From positions 1 through 7,054 of the forward strand of contig JAUYDN010000168.1 in assembly GCA_030691775.1 (NCBI GenBank): a stretch of DNA of 7,054 bases, read 5' to 3'. This DNA is from Dehalococcoidia bacterium. Lineage in GTDB: Bacteria > Chloroflexota > Dehalococcoidia > Dehalococcoidales > Fen-1064. This document shows, in pieces, positions 1 through 5,662 of this stretch. The notes beneath the pieces were generated by a model that searched no databases, was not told where the DNA came from, and was given only the letters and a program-made list of their open reading frames with translations. The first letter of the stretch is position 1. The number at the start of each line of letters is the position of its first letter. A program made the position numbers and the translations under genes.

Positions 1-280
1 CAAAAAACTCACCTATCAAGTGAAAGACACCAGCACAAATAAGTTTTTCCTCTCCCCCCAAGGGCTTTGCCTTAAAAGTCGAGTGACCTTGTCACCCTGA
101 CCCCCTCTGGTGGGGAGAAAGGGGGGGTTGACTATTGAAATGTGTGATTTGGACTTGTTCTCTAGAAGGGTCTCCCTACCTACAGAGTAGTGTCGGAGAT
201 TCTTCGTTCACTTCGCTCCTCAGAATGACATTTAGGGCAACGCGCGTCACACGCATGGAGTCGACGTTTTTGCGGTCGTG
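1..280. other. Gene-free left flank with degenerate repeats
   Basis: I find no coding region here on either strand. The stretch is patchy low-complexity DNA with C-rich and G-rich runs (about 50-60, 100-127) and small hairpins such as GTGAC-CTT-GTCAC at 83-95. At 195-230 there is a segment running from GAGATTCTTCG to CAGAATGAC, with ATTCT/AGAAT arms. It resembles the dispersed intergenic repeats seen in many environmental bacteria. If the promoter at 317-346 is real, this DNA is the transcribed leader or upstream region of a leftward gene that begins beyond the edge. Confidence 0.5.
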
Positions 281-285
281 ATAAT

Positions 286-323
286 TTAGGTATCCCTAAT
301 ATTTAGGCACACCTAAATATTAG
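286..323. promoter_or_regulatory. Tandem palindromic operator, DtxR/MntR/IdeR-like
   Basis: Positions 296-307 (CTAATATTTAGG) and 312-323 (CCTAAATATTAG) form a perfect 12-bp inverted repeat around a CACA spacer. A second overlapping box, TTAGG-TATC-CCTAA, occupies 286-299, so TTAGG and CCTAA half sites alternate four times. TTAGG-N4-CCTAA boxes resemble the operators of DtxR-family iron- or manganese-dependent repressors (the IdeR, MntR and archaeal DtxR-like groups). The palindrome covers the -10 of a leftward promoter, which is the expected geometry for repression. The family assignment is inferred from motif similarity only; the regulated gene and the regulator are not in the window. Confidence 0.55.
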
Positions 324-346
324 CAGGGACAGAGAAAGTTTGTCAA
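317..346 (-). promoter_or_regulatory. Leftward sigma70-type promoter inside the operator
   Basis: On the minus strand a perfect -35 TTGACA (complement of 341-346) is followed after 18 bases by TAATAT (complement of 317-322), a 4/6 match to TATAAT that keeps the most conserved first, second and last bases. Transcription would start near 310, inside the palindrome spacer, and run left out of the window. No start codon with a ribosome site is apparent between 300 and 1, so the leader would be at least about 300 nt, or the gene has been displaced by repeats. Confidence 0.5.
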
Positions 347-370
347 CAAGAAAAAGTCGTTGGAAGTAGA

Positions 371-388
371 GACACGGCATGCCGTGTC
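371..388. repeat. Perfect 18-bp palindrome
   Basis: GACACGGCA and TGCCGTGTC abut with no spacer. It could be an operator, but the ACGGCATGCCGTG core also looks like dispersed palindromic repeat units found between genes in many bacteria, so I lean towards a repeat. Confidence 0.4.
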
Positions 389-462
389 CTGGGCGGTCAT
401 AAGGATTGCGCCTGTTCAAAACGTTCTATATAAATAGAAACATGGAAAGGTGGTTATTGTTA

Positions 463-684
463 CGAGGAGCGGAGCGACCCCGTATCAAGTACGGGGCAGG
501 CCCCGTATCAAGTCTTGTCCCGTACCGCGATACGGGAACGGGGCAGGCTGTGGTAATCTCACGCTTAATGTAACCCCTTTTTTAACCAGAGATTGCTTCG
601 CTAAAGTTTACCCTGAACGAAGTTGAAGGGCTCGCAAAGACAGGCTGAGCGATGTCTCAACATTTATTCTGACGCTTGTATTAG
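463..684. repeat. MITE-like repeat, copy 1, carrying two insertions
   Basis: This matches the copy at 5436-5604 in three blocks: 463-478 (16 identical bases), 555-602 (one mismatch and one missing T) and 631-684 (54 bases with one mismatch). Between the blocks copy 1 has extra DNA: about 76 bases of CCCGTA/TACGGG hairpins at 479-554, where copy 2 has five, and 28 bases at 603-630, where copy 2 has three (TCA). The left end is unclear because sequence upstream of 463 has diverged. The right end is sharp at 684 and overlaps the chrA stop codon. No transposase lies inside, so any mobility would have to be supplied from elsewhere. Confidence 0.65.
478..553. repeat. Nested GC hairpin repeat inside copy 1
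   Basis: A 13-base direct repeat (CCCCGTATCAAGT) occurs at 478-490 and 501-513. The first unit folds as CCCCGTA-TCAAG-TACGGGG (478-496). A second hairpin, TCCCGTA-CCGCGA-TACGGGA, occupies 518-537. The block is absent from the second copy of the host repeat, which implies repeat-into-repeat insertion. Confidence 0.6.
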
Positions 685-1883
685 CCGGATAATACTCTGT
701 AAACAACCCCCAGAATGCCTCCGCCTAATATCAACCAGGCGGAATTCATTTTGAAACGGAAGACTAGCACCAGAGCGGTAACTGTTAAGGCAATCGTGAA
801 CCAGTCCGTAACCCCTGCCCGGCCCAGTTCCCACGTGACACCGACCATTAGCCCGAGAGCCGCGACACTAACGCCATCGAGAAATGCCCCCGACCACCAT
901 TTCTTGCGCAACAACGGTATCAGGCGGCTCACCAACGCCACGAAGACGAATGACGGCAGGAAGAAAGCGAGCGTGGCGAGCAGTGCGGAAGGCAAACCAC
1001 CCATTAGATAACCGACAAAAGTAGCGCTGGTAGCTACGGGTCCCGGCGTTATCTGCCCTGCGGCGATAGAGTCGAGGAGCTGTTGCTGGCTCAACCAGCC
1101 AAGGCGGACCACGAACTCAGCGTTGAAGAAGGCGTATAGCACATAGCCACTGCCGTAAATTACCGCGCCAATCTTGAGCATAGAAAGGAACATGGTTGTC
1201 TTGCTAAAAGGCACATCTCCCGGGGAAAACAAGTAAAGAGGTATGCTGGCAAATGGTACCAACAATAGTGCAGGAATTCCCCCCTTGAAGAAGCGCAGTG
1301 CGAGTTGTAAAAGCAACACAGCCGCCGCTCCGGCAAAAAGAAGGGCAATTTCATTCAATCGGAGGAAGTAGAGAATGACAACTGCAGTCCCGACCAGTGC
1401 GATGGGGATATTCTTGACCGCTTTTCGTCCCAGGTCCCAGAGCGCCTGTATGACGATGGCGATGACTACTGGTTTGACACCGTAAAGCACCCAGCTTACC
1501 TGTGGCACCGAACCATAGGTCACATAAAACCAGGCGAAAGCCAGGGTCACCAGCATTCCCGGGATGATAAAGAGCAATCCGGCGAGAGCGTAGCCGGCCC
1601 AACCAGCCCGCACCAGGCCGAGGTAAAGTGCCATTTCGGTTGCATTTGGACCGGGTATGAGGTTCGTAGCGCCCACGAGGTCGAGAAACCGTTCATCATC
1701 GAGCCAGCCACGGTTTCTCACGGTCTCGCGGTGCATGATGGCAATGTAAGCCGCCGGGCCGCCGAACGCTGTCGCTCCAATGCGCAAGAACAACAGGGCT
1801 ACTTCTTTAAGATAAGTTCGTTTCACTGTGGGTCCAAGGATGTCTCTGACGGTATGTTCTGGTAAAGTATTTCTAATTCGCAT
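681..1883 (-). CDS. chrA: CHR-family (ChrA-type) chromate transporter
   Basis: This 400-residue inner-membrane protein is the length of the two-domain CHR family, whose studied members export chromate. The internal duplication is visible. The N-half has FLRIGATAFGGPAAYIAIM (about 32-50) and IPGPNATE (76-83). The C-half repeats the pattern with MLKIGAVIYGSGYVLYAFF (235-253) and ITPGPVATSATFVGY (278-292). Hydrophobic segments fill both halves, for example 98-122, 134-148, 162-198 and 298-324. The ATG at 1883 has no clear ribosome site. A GTG at codon 20 (1826) is an alternative, because family similarity begins near YLKEVALLF. The TAA stop lies in the end of the repeat at 463-684, yet the protein looks complete. 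No other chromate-resistance gene is nearby, so the actual substrate (chromate or another oxyanion) is not shown. Confidence 0.9.
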   Translation of the reverse strand: MRIRNTLPEHTVRDILGPTVKRTYLKEVALLFLRIGATAFGGPAAYIAIMHRETVRNRGWLDDERFLDLVGATNLIPGPNATEMALYLGLVRAGWAGYALAGLLFIIPGMLVTLAFAWFYVTYGSVPQVSWVLYGVKPVVIAIVIQALWDLGRKAVKNIPIALVGTAVVILYFLRLNEIALLFAGAAAVLLLQLALRFFKGGIPALLLVPFASIPLYLFSPGDVPFSKTTMFLSMLKIGAVIYGSGYVLYAFFNAEFVVRLGWLSQQQLLDSIAAGQITPGPVATSATFVGYLMGGLPSALLATLAFFLPSFVFVALVSRLIPLLRKKWWSGAFLDGVSVAALGLMVGVTWELGRAGVTDWFTIALTVTALVLVFRFKMNSAWLILGGGILGVVYRVLSG

Positions 1884-1888
1884 TAGCT

Positions 1889-1973
1889 ATCATGTTGGCA
1901 CAAACCAAATGGTGGCACAGGCGCCCCTGCCTGTGCGGCTTTTCTCCATCAAACCGCCATCATGTTCGCACAA
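1889..1973. repeat. Hairpin flanked by direct repeats between two minus-strand genes
   Basis: GCACAGGC (1915-1922), loop GCCCCT, GCCTGTGC (1929-1936) is a perfect 8-bp stem. It is followed on the plus strand by a short T run (CTTTT). It could act as a rightward terminator, but no plus-strand gene feeds it; read from the minus strand it lacks a U tract. ATCATGTTGGCACAA (1889-1903) and ATCATGTTCGCACAA (1959-1973) flank it with one mismatch. It therefore looks like a repeat unit inserted or duplicated in the gap between the aminotransferase gene and chrA. Confidence 0.5.
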
Positions 1974-2009
1974 CCGAATAATAATGTCCTGAAGGGAAGT
2001 GCTGGCTTG

Positions 2010-3194
2010 CTATCCATTCAACACCTTTAGAGCCGCCGCTACTCCGTCTCCCGCTTTTGCCTTGAAACCCTCTTCGGATAGCAGTTTTTCCAGGCGAGAG
2101 AGCACCAGTAACACGTTTTCTGCCGTCGAGGAATGCCCCATCAGCCCGATGCGCCAGATTTTACCCTTCAGCGGTCCCAATCCGCCGCCAATCTCGATGT
2201 TATACTCGGTAAGGAGCCGTTTCCTCAGCCGCGCGTCATCGACACCAGCGGGAATCTGCACCGTGGTGAGTACATTGAGGCGGTGACCTGCTTGCGCGTG
2301 GAGTTTCAAACCCATCGCTTCCAGGCCTGCGTGTAGTGCTGCTCCGTGCCTTTTGTGTCGCGCCACGCGTGCTCCCATGCCTTCTTCGTCAATTAATGCT
2401 AGTGCTTCGTGGAGAGCGTAGACCATGCTGATAGGCGCCGTGTGGTGGTAGAACCGGCTTTCCGACCAGTACCCGGAGAGCAGAGAGAGGTCGAGATACC
2501 AGCTGTTGACCTTGTTTTTACGCGACGCCAGCGCGGCGAGAGCTTGGTCATTCGCCGTGAACGGGGCAAGACCCGGCGGACAGCTGATGCATTTCTGCGT
2601 ACCGGAGTAGCAAATATCGATGCCCCATTCATCCACCGCCACCTCGTGCCCGGCAAGCGAAGTGACTGTATCCACGAGGAAGAGCGCGCCATACTGTTTC
2701 GCCAGCCTCGATATTTCCTGCAACGGTTGTAGCGCACCTGTGGAAGTTTCCGCGTGAACGACCGCCACCAGCTTCACCTTTTTCTCCGCCTTCAATACCG
2801 TCTCGATGGCTTCAGGTGCGATGATATTGCCCCACTCCGCCTTTACCTGTACCACCTTCGCGCCGCTCCTGAGGGCGTTCTCCGCCATCCGCTCCCCGAA
2901 TAAACCACTCACGCCGATAATGGCGGTGTCTCCCGGCTCCAGGAAATTATCGAAGGCGGCTTCCATGCCTGCCGAGCCGGTGCCGGAGACGGGGAAAGTG
3001 AGCTTGTTCTGCGTCCGGAATGTCCGGCGGAGTAATGCCACTGTATCTTCCATGACGCTGACGAAGTACGGGTCCAGGTGCCCGACTACGGGCGCAAGCA
3101 TTGCCATCTGTACACGCGGATGGATGTTGCTCGGACCGGGACCAAGCAGAATACGGCTGGGTGGATTGAGAGTCAGGCGGGAGGCATCGGACAT
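2010..3194 (-). CDS. Class V PLP aminotransferase, alanine/serine-glyoxylate type
   Basis: This 394-residue cytoplasmic enzyme belongs to the alanine-glyoxylate/serine-pyruvate aminotransferase family of fold-type I PLP enzymes. It moves an amino group from alanine or serine to glyoxylate or pyruvate. Visible features, numbered from the ATG at 3194, are GPGP (18-21), SGTGSAGMEA for cofactor phosphate (70-79), HAETSTG (147-153), the PLP-nitrogen Asp in DTVTS (D175), the Schiff-base Lys in SGTQKC (K201), FYHHTAP (248-254) and the likely substrate-carboxylate Arg in WRIGLMGH (R348). The start is the ATG at 3192-3194, eight bases after AAAGGAG (3203-3209). An upstream in-frame GTG at 3203 lies within that ribosome site and is unlikely. 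It has its own promoter and is separated from the upstream decarboxylase by a mobile-looking repeat. The exact amino donor cannot be read from sequence. Confidence 0.9.
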   Translation of the reverse strand: MSDASRLTLNPPSRILLGPGPSNIHPRVQMAMLAPVVGHLDPYFVSVMEDTVALLRRTFRTQNKLTFPVSGTGSAGMEAAFDNFLEPGDTAIIGVSGLFGERMAENALRSGAKVVQVKAEWGNIIAPEAIETVLKAEKKVKLVAVVHAETSTGALQPLQEISRLAKQYGALFLVDTVTSLAGHEVAVDEWGIDICYSGTQKCISCPPGLAPFTANDQALAALASRKNKVNSWYLDLSLLSGYWSESRFYHHTAPISMVYALHEALALIDEEGMGARVARHKRHGAALHAGLEAMGLKLHAQAGHRLNVLTTVQIPAGVDDARLRKRLLTEYNIEIGGGLGPLKGKIWRIGLMGHSSTAENVLLVLSRLEKLLSEEGFKAKAGDGVAAALKVLNG

Positions 3195-3241
3195 GGAATA
3201 CACTCCTTTAATCAGTCTGGATAAATCGGTAATATGAACCC

Positions 3242-3247
3242 ATTATA
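3242..3247 (-). promoter_or_regulatory. -10 box of the aminotransferase gene
   Basis: The complement of 3242-3247 is a perfect TATAAT, placing the start of transcription near 3235 and giving a leader of about 40 nt before the ATG. At 17-bp spacing the -35 position (3265-3270, CTCAGT on the minus strand) is a poor match and lies in the terminal inverted repeat of the neighbouring element. Confidence 0.5.
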
Positions 3248-3262
3248 CAATACGACAGGCAG

Positions 3263-3428
3263 TTACTGAGAGTCTCATAATAAGATGGACTCCGAAAACT
3301 TGAACCTCTCCCTTTCGCAAAGAGCTTGCCCCTGGCTTGAACAGGGGGAGATTGAGAGGGATTTCAAAACCCCTTGTATCCCCCTTTTCAAAGGGGGATA
3401 ATACGTACTATTATGAGACCATTAGTAA
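3263..3428. mobile_element. 166-bp MITE-like element with 20-bp terminal inverted repeats
   Basis: The left end TTACTGAGAGTCTCATAATA (3263-3282) and the complement of the right end, TTACTAATGGTCTCATAATA (3409-3428), match at 17 of 20 positions, with the inner 11 bases perfect. The inside is non-coding and folds into hairpins: CCTCTC/GAGAGG (3305-3310, 3354-3359), CCCCTG/CAGGGG (3329-3334, 3342-3347) and a strong stem at 3377-3400. I see no clear target-site duplication. It has no transposase and would depend on one elsewhere. It separates the aminotransferase from the upstream decarboxylase gene. Confidence 0.6.
3377..3400. terminator. Strong hairpin, possible terminator after the minus-strand decarboxylase
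   Basis: TATCCCCCTT (3377-3386), loop, AAGGGGGATA (3391-3400) is a 10-bp perfect stem about 75 bases past the decarboxylase stop. On the minus strand a weak TTTT tract follows some ten bases further, so termination is possible but not compelling. The hairpin is part of the 166-bp element. Confidence 0.35.
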
Positions 3429-3475
3429 GAGCTGATGGTTTTCTGGTGAATTGTTCGTCACCCACCTGTACCTGT

Positions 3476-4747
3476 CTATCGCAAAACCTTCGGTTCATAT
3501 TTAAGCGTATCGAAAAGGTCAGCCATAGTCTCAGCGCGGCGTATTAGCTCTATACTTCCATCGGTATGCAGGATTAACTCCTGGGGTCGCAACCACCCGT
3601 TATAGTTACCACCCATCGCCGGGCTATGGGCGCCGGTATCATGCTGGACCATGATGTCCCCAACCTCCGCTTTGGGTAAAAGTCTCTGTTTGGCGAACTT
3701 ATCACTGTTCTCGCACAGCGGTCCAACCACATCCACGACTTCTTCATTACCGTGTTTCGGTCGACCTTCAAGGTCAAGCAAGGTGATGTGGTGGTATGCC
3801 GTCTCGTATATGGCAGGGCGGGGATTGGCGGACATCGTGGAGGCATCCACACCGACATATTCACGGTATTTACTCATCCGGTTAATAACTCGTGTTACGA
3901 GCGCGCCGTGAGGACCCGTGATATAGCGGCCGCATTCCATAAACAAAGCTGGCGTATACCCGTGTTTCAGGGAGAATTGCCGTAGAAGTACCGCGGATTC
4001 TTTCACCAAGCCATGCATATCGAATTGCTTATCATCCGGCCTGTAGGGAATGCCTATACCGCCACCGATATTGAAGAACTCGAACCGGATTTCGACGGCG
4101 GCGGAGACCATCTCAATGATATTCAACAACATGCGGACGGTTTCGACCATGTAGTTATGGTCGAGCTGGTTGGAAATAATCATGGTGTGTAGACCGAACC
4201 GCCTGGCGCCGCGCTTTTTGGCTCGCCGGTACGCTTCGATAATCTGGTCGTGACGGACGCCGTATTTTGCCTCGATGGGGTTGCCGATGACCTGGGTGCC
4301 GGTGCGCCGTTCGCCGGGGTTATAACGGAAACAAATCAGCTCCGGAAAGGCGGGGACTCTATCAATCATCGTTATATCGTCAAGGTTCAGGATACAACCG
4401 CCATTGGAGACCGCCAGCTTCAGCAACTCGATGGATGTGTTATTGGATGTCAGCATGATGTCGGGAGGAGCAAATCCGTTTTTGCGCGCCAGCACCAGTT
4501 CCGAGGATGAACTGCAGTCCAGCCCGAAGCCGAGTTTACGCATTATTCTTAGTATCACCGGGTTAGGTAGTGCCTTGACTGCGAAGAATTCACGGAAGTT
4601 AGCAACCGCCCGGAAATCAGATTTCAGTTTTTCGCCGGTATCCAGTATCCCCTGCTCATCGAAGATATGAAACGGCGTACCGAAATGCTCGGTAATACGT
4701 GGCAAAACAGGGAATAGCCGCTGGCAAAAAGTCTGTGACATTGGCAT
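3476..4747 (-). CDS. Diaminopimelate decarboxylase-family group IV PLP enzyme, non-canonical type
   Basis: This full-length 423-residue enzyme has an alanine-racemase-like barrel followed by a beta domain. Known members convert meso-diaminopimelate to L-lysine. Visible sites are the PLP Lys in FFAVKAL (K58), LDCSSSSEL (77-84), NIGGGIGIPY (226-235), ECGRYITGP (271-279), VDASTMSANPRPAIYE (300-315), GPLCEN with the conserved Cys (C345) and HDTGAHSPAMGGNYNG (369-384). The usual GLHFHIGS motif is replaced by GLHTMIIS (185-192), and EPGR reads ECGR. I recall a LysA branch, often annotated diaminopimelate decarboxylase in Firmicutes, with the same FAVKA.PNP, ENxDKFA and HDTGAH.. features, so this is probably an established subfamily. 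The ATG at 4747 follows AAAGGAG by a good distance. The substrate (diaminopimelate or a related amino acid) is uncertain because a canonical LysA lies 1.8 kb away. Confidence 0.85.
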   Translation of the reverse strand: MPMSQTFCQRLFPVLPRITEHFGTPFHIFDEQGILDTGEKLKSDFRAVANFREFFAVKALPNPVILRIMRKLGFGLDCSSSSELVLARKNGFAPPDIMLTSNNTSIELLKLAVSNGGCILNLDDITMIDRVPAFPELICFRYNPGERRTGTQVIGNPIEAKYGVRHDQIIEAYRRAKKRGARRFGLHTMIISNQLDHNYMVETVRMLLNIIEMVSAAVEIRFEFFNIGGGIGIPYRPDDKQFDMHGLVKESAVLLRQFSLKHGYTPALFMECGRYITGPHGALVTRVINRMSKYREYVGVDASTMSANPRPAIYETAYHHITLLDLEGRPKHGNEEVVDVVGPLCENSDKFAKQRLLPKAEVGDIMVQHDTGAHSPAMGGNYNGWLRPQELILHTDGSIELIRRAETMADLFDTLKYEPKVLR

Positions 4748-5435
4748 GGCGGTATCTCCTTTGTGTATTTATTCTATTATGGTATCCGTTTTGGAGATAC
4801 AATGACAAATTCCAATTCTTCCCTGTTATTCTCACGAAAATACCCCCTCCCCTTGTCATCGCGAGTCCCGTTACAATCGGGACGTGGCGAACTCTTGGAG
4901 AGATTCAAGAGAGAAACACAAGGAGCATTTTCATCCTCCGTGGTCCCGATTATGTCGGGATGGAGGATTGTTATGAAAATAATATCCAACCGCATTCTGT
5001 CATCCTGGAGGAGTCCGTCTCGCCAACACTCCCGAAGGACGACGAAGGATCTCAGGGTAGGGCGAGGAAGTCATTACCCCTGTGAGATTCCACTGGGATT
5101 AGAGAGACAGGTTATCCGTGGCAGGTGGAACGATGGATTCCCGCCTACGCGGGAATGACAAAAAGGAGCGAAGGTTTCATACTTCGAGGTCCCGATAGAA
5201 TCGGGATGAAGGATTCTAGAGGAGTCCGTCACATAAGTAGCCCCCAGGGATAACAGCCTGCCCTGATTCCCGCTGAGTCACCTGTGGCGAGAAGCGGTGA
5301 CGAGTCACCCATTCATGGTGAACTTCAGGGTGAACCACGAAGTGAACGTAGTTGAAGGAAGCCGAAGGGAAGAATCTCAGGGTGGGGCAAGGGAAGGAAT
5401 TACCTTCGCTTATGAGCTGAACGCTCGGGTTTTTA
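4748..5435. repeat. Gene-free divergent region packed with hairpin repeats
   Basis: No credible gene is present; open frames here have no ribosome sites and run through palindromes. Repeats seen: GTCCCG-N7-CGGGAC (4865-4883); TCCCGA-TTATG-TCGGGA (4944-4960), enclosed by ATCCTCC/GGAGGAT (4933-4939, 4962-4968); ATTCCCGC-CTAC-GCGGGAAT (5137-5156); and TCCCGAT-AGA-ATCGGGA (5190-5206). GAGGAGTCCGTC recurs near 5008-5019 and 5219-5230. ATCTCAGGGTAGGGCGAGG (5049-5067) recurs with two mismatches at 5374-5392. These look like fragments of dispersed intergenic repeat families layered on one another. The segment 5240-5340 shows nothing I recognise. Confidence 0.65.
4752..4800 (-). promoter_or_regulatory. 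Inverted repeat spanning the decarboxylase ribosome site
   Basis: GTATCTCC (4752-4759) and GGAGATAC (4793-4800) are perfect 8-bp complements. The proximal arm contains the Shine-Dalgarno sequence of the decarboxylase (AAAGGAGATAC on the minus strand). If transcription begins upstream of 4800, the leader could pair GUAUCUCC with GGAGAUAC and hide the ribosome site. However, a weak TTGTAT-N17-TAATAG promoter between the arms would place the start inside the loop and remove the distal arm. Confidence 0.3.
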
Positions 5436-5604
5436 CTATTACAGACGTATTAAATAATAATGATTCATTTGTCTTTGCGAGGAGCGGAGCGACGCGGCAA
5501 TCTAACGCTTAATGTAACCCCTTTTTTTAACCAGAGATTGCTTCGCTTCACTCGCAAAGACAGACTGAGCGATGTCTCAACATTTATTCTGACGCTTGTA
5601 TTAG
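5436..5604. repeat. MITE-like repeat, copy 2 (intact reference copy)
   Basis: This is the shorter copy of the repeat also found at 463-684. The ends are imperfect inverted repeats: CTATTACAGACGT at 5436-5448 against CTAATACAAGCGT, the complement of 5592-5604 (10 of 13). Inside, GTCTTTGCGAG (5471-5481) pairs with CTCGCAAAGAC (5551-5561), and GCAATCT (5497-5503) with AGATTGC (5535-5541). The whole unit therefore folds as one long interrupted hairpin around a C4T7 segment. The 169-base size and lack of coding capacity fit a non-autonomous element. Its right end lies 23 bases before the -35 of the lysA operon promoter. Confidence 0.6.
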
Positions 5605-5627
5605 AACAAAATAGTAATCAACCTCAA

Positions 5628-5662
5628 TTGACTATACCCCCTATCTCAATTAATATTGAGAT
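5628..5662 (+). promoter_or_regulatory. Promoter plus palindromic operator of the DUF2284-lysA operon
   Basis: TTGACT (5628-5633) and TAATAT (5651-5656) are separated by 17 bases and would start transcription near 5663, about 40 nt before the first gene. ATCTCAAT (5643-5650), TAAT, ATTGAGAT (5655-5662) is a perfect 8-bp inverted repeat lying exactly over the -10. A further half site CTCAATT occurs at 5623-5629, at the start of the -35 box, and repeats the one at 5646-5652. The layout suggests a repressor, but I cannot assign its family or ligand. Confidence 0.55.

Noticed and set aside
478..537. Possible short CRISPR-like array (two 13-base direct repeats)
   Set aside because: There are only two repeats with a 10-base gap, strongly self-complementary, inside another repeat and with no cas genes; a hairpin repeat explains it.
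715..1011. 98-codon plus-strand frame antisense to chrA
   Set aside because: It is the shadow of a well-supported membrane protein on the other strand; it is Pro/Ser/Arg-rich with no domain.
3195..3203. Upstream GTG start for the aminotransferase (three extra residues)
   Set aside because: The GTG overlaps the AAAGGAG ribosome site, whereas the ATG at 3194 has ideal spacing.
2806..3237. 143-codon plus-strand frame antisense to the aminotransferase N-terminus
   Set aside because: The minus strand has a complete set of class V aminotransferase motifs and a good ribosome site; this frame has neither.
4699..5158. Overlapping plus-strand open frames of about 130 codons in the divergent region
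   Set aside because: They overlap the decarboxylase start and run through hairpin repeats. They have no ribosome sites and no protein-like pattern; two frames are open at once, as expected in repeat DNA.
5249..5270. GGGATAACAG segment resembling a conserved 23S rRNA loop or a homing-endonuclease site
   Set aside because: The match is about ten bases only and the flanks do not follow 23S rRNA, so it is probably coincidence.
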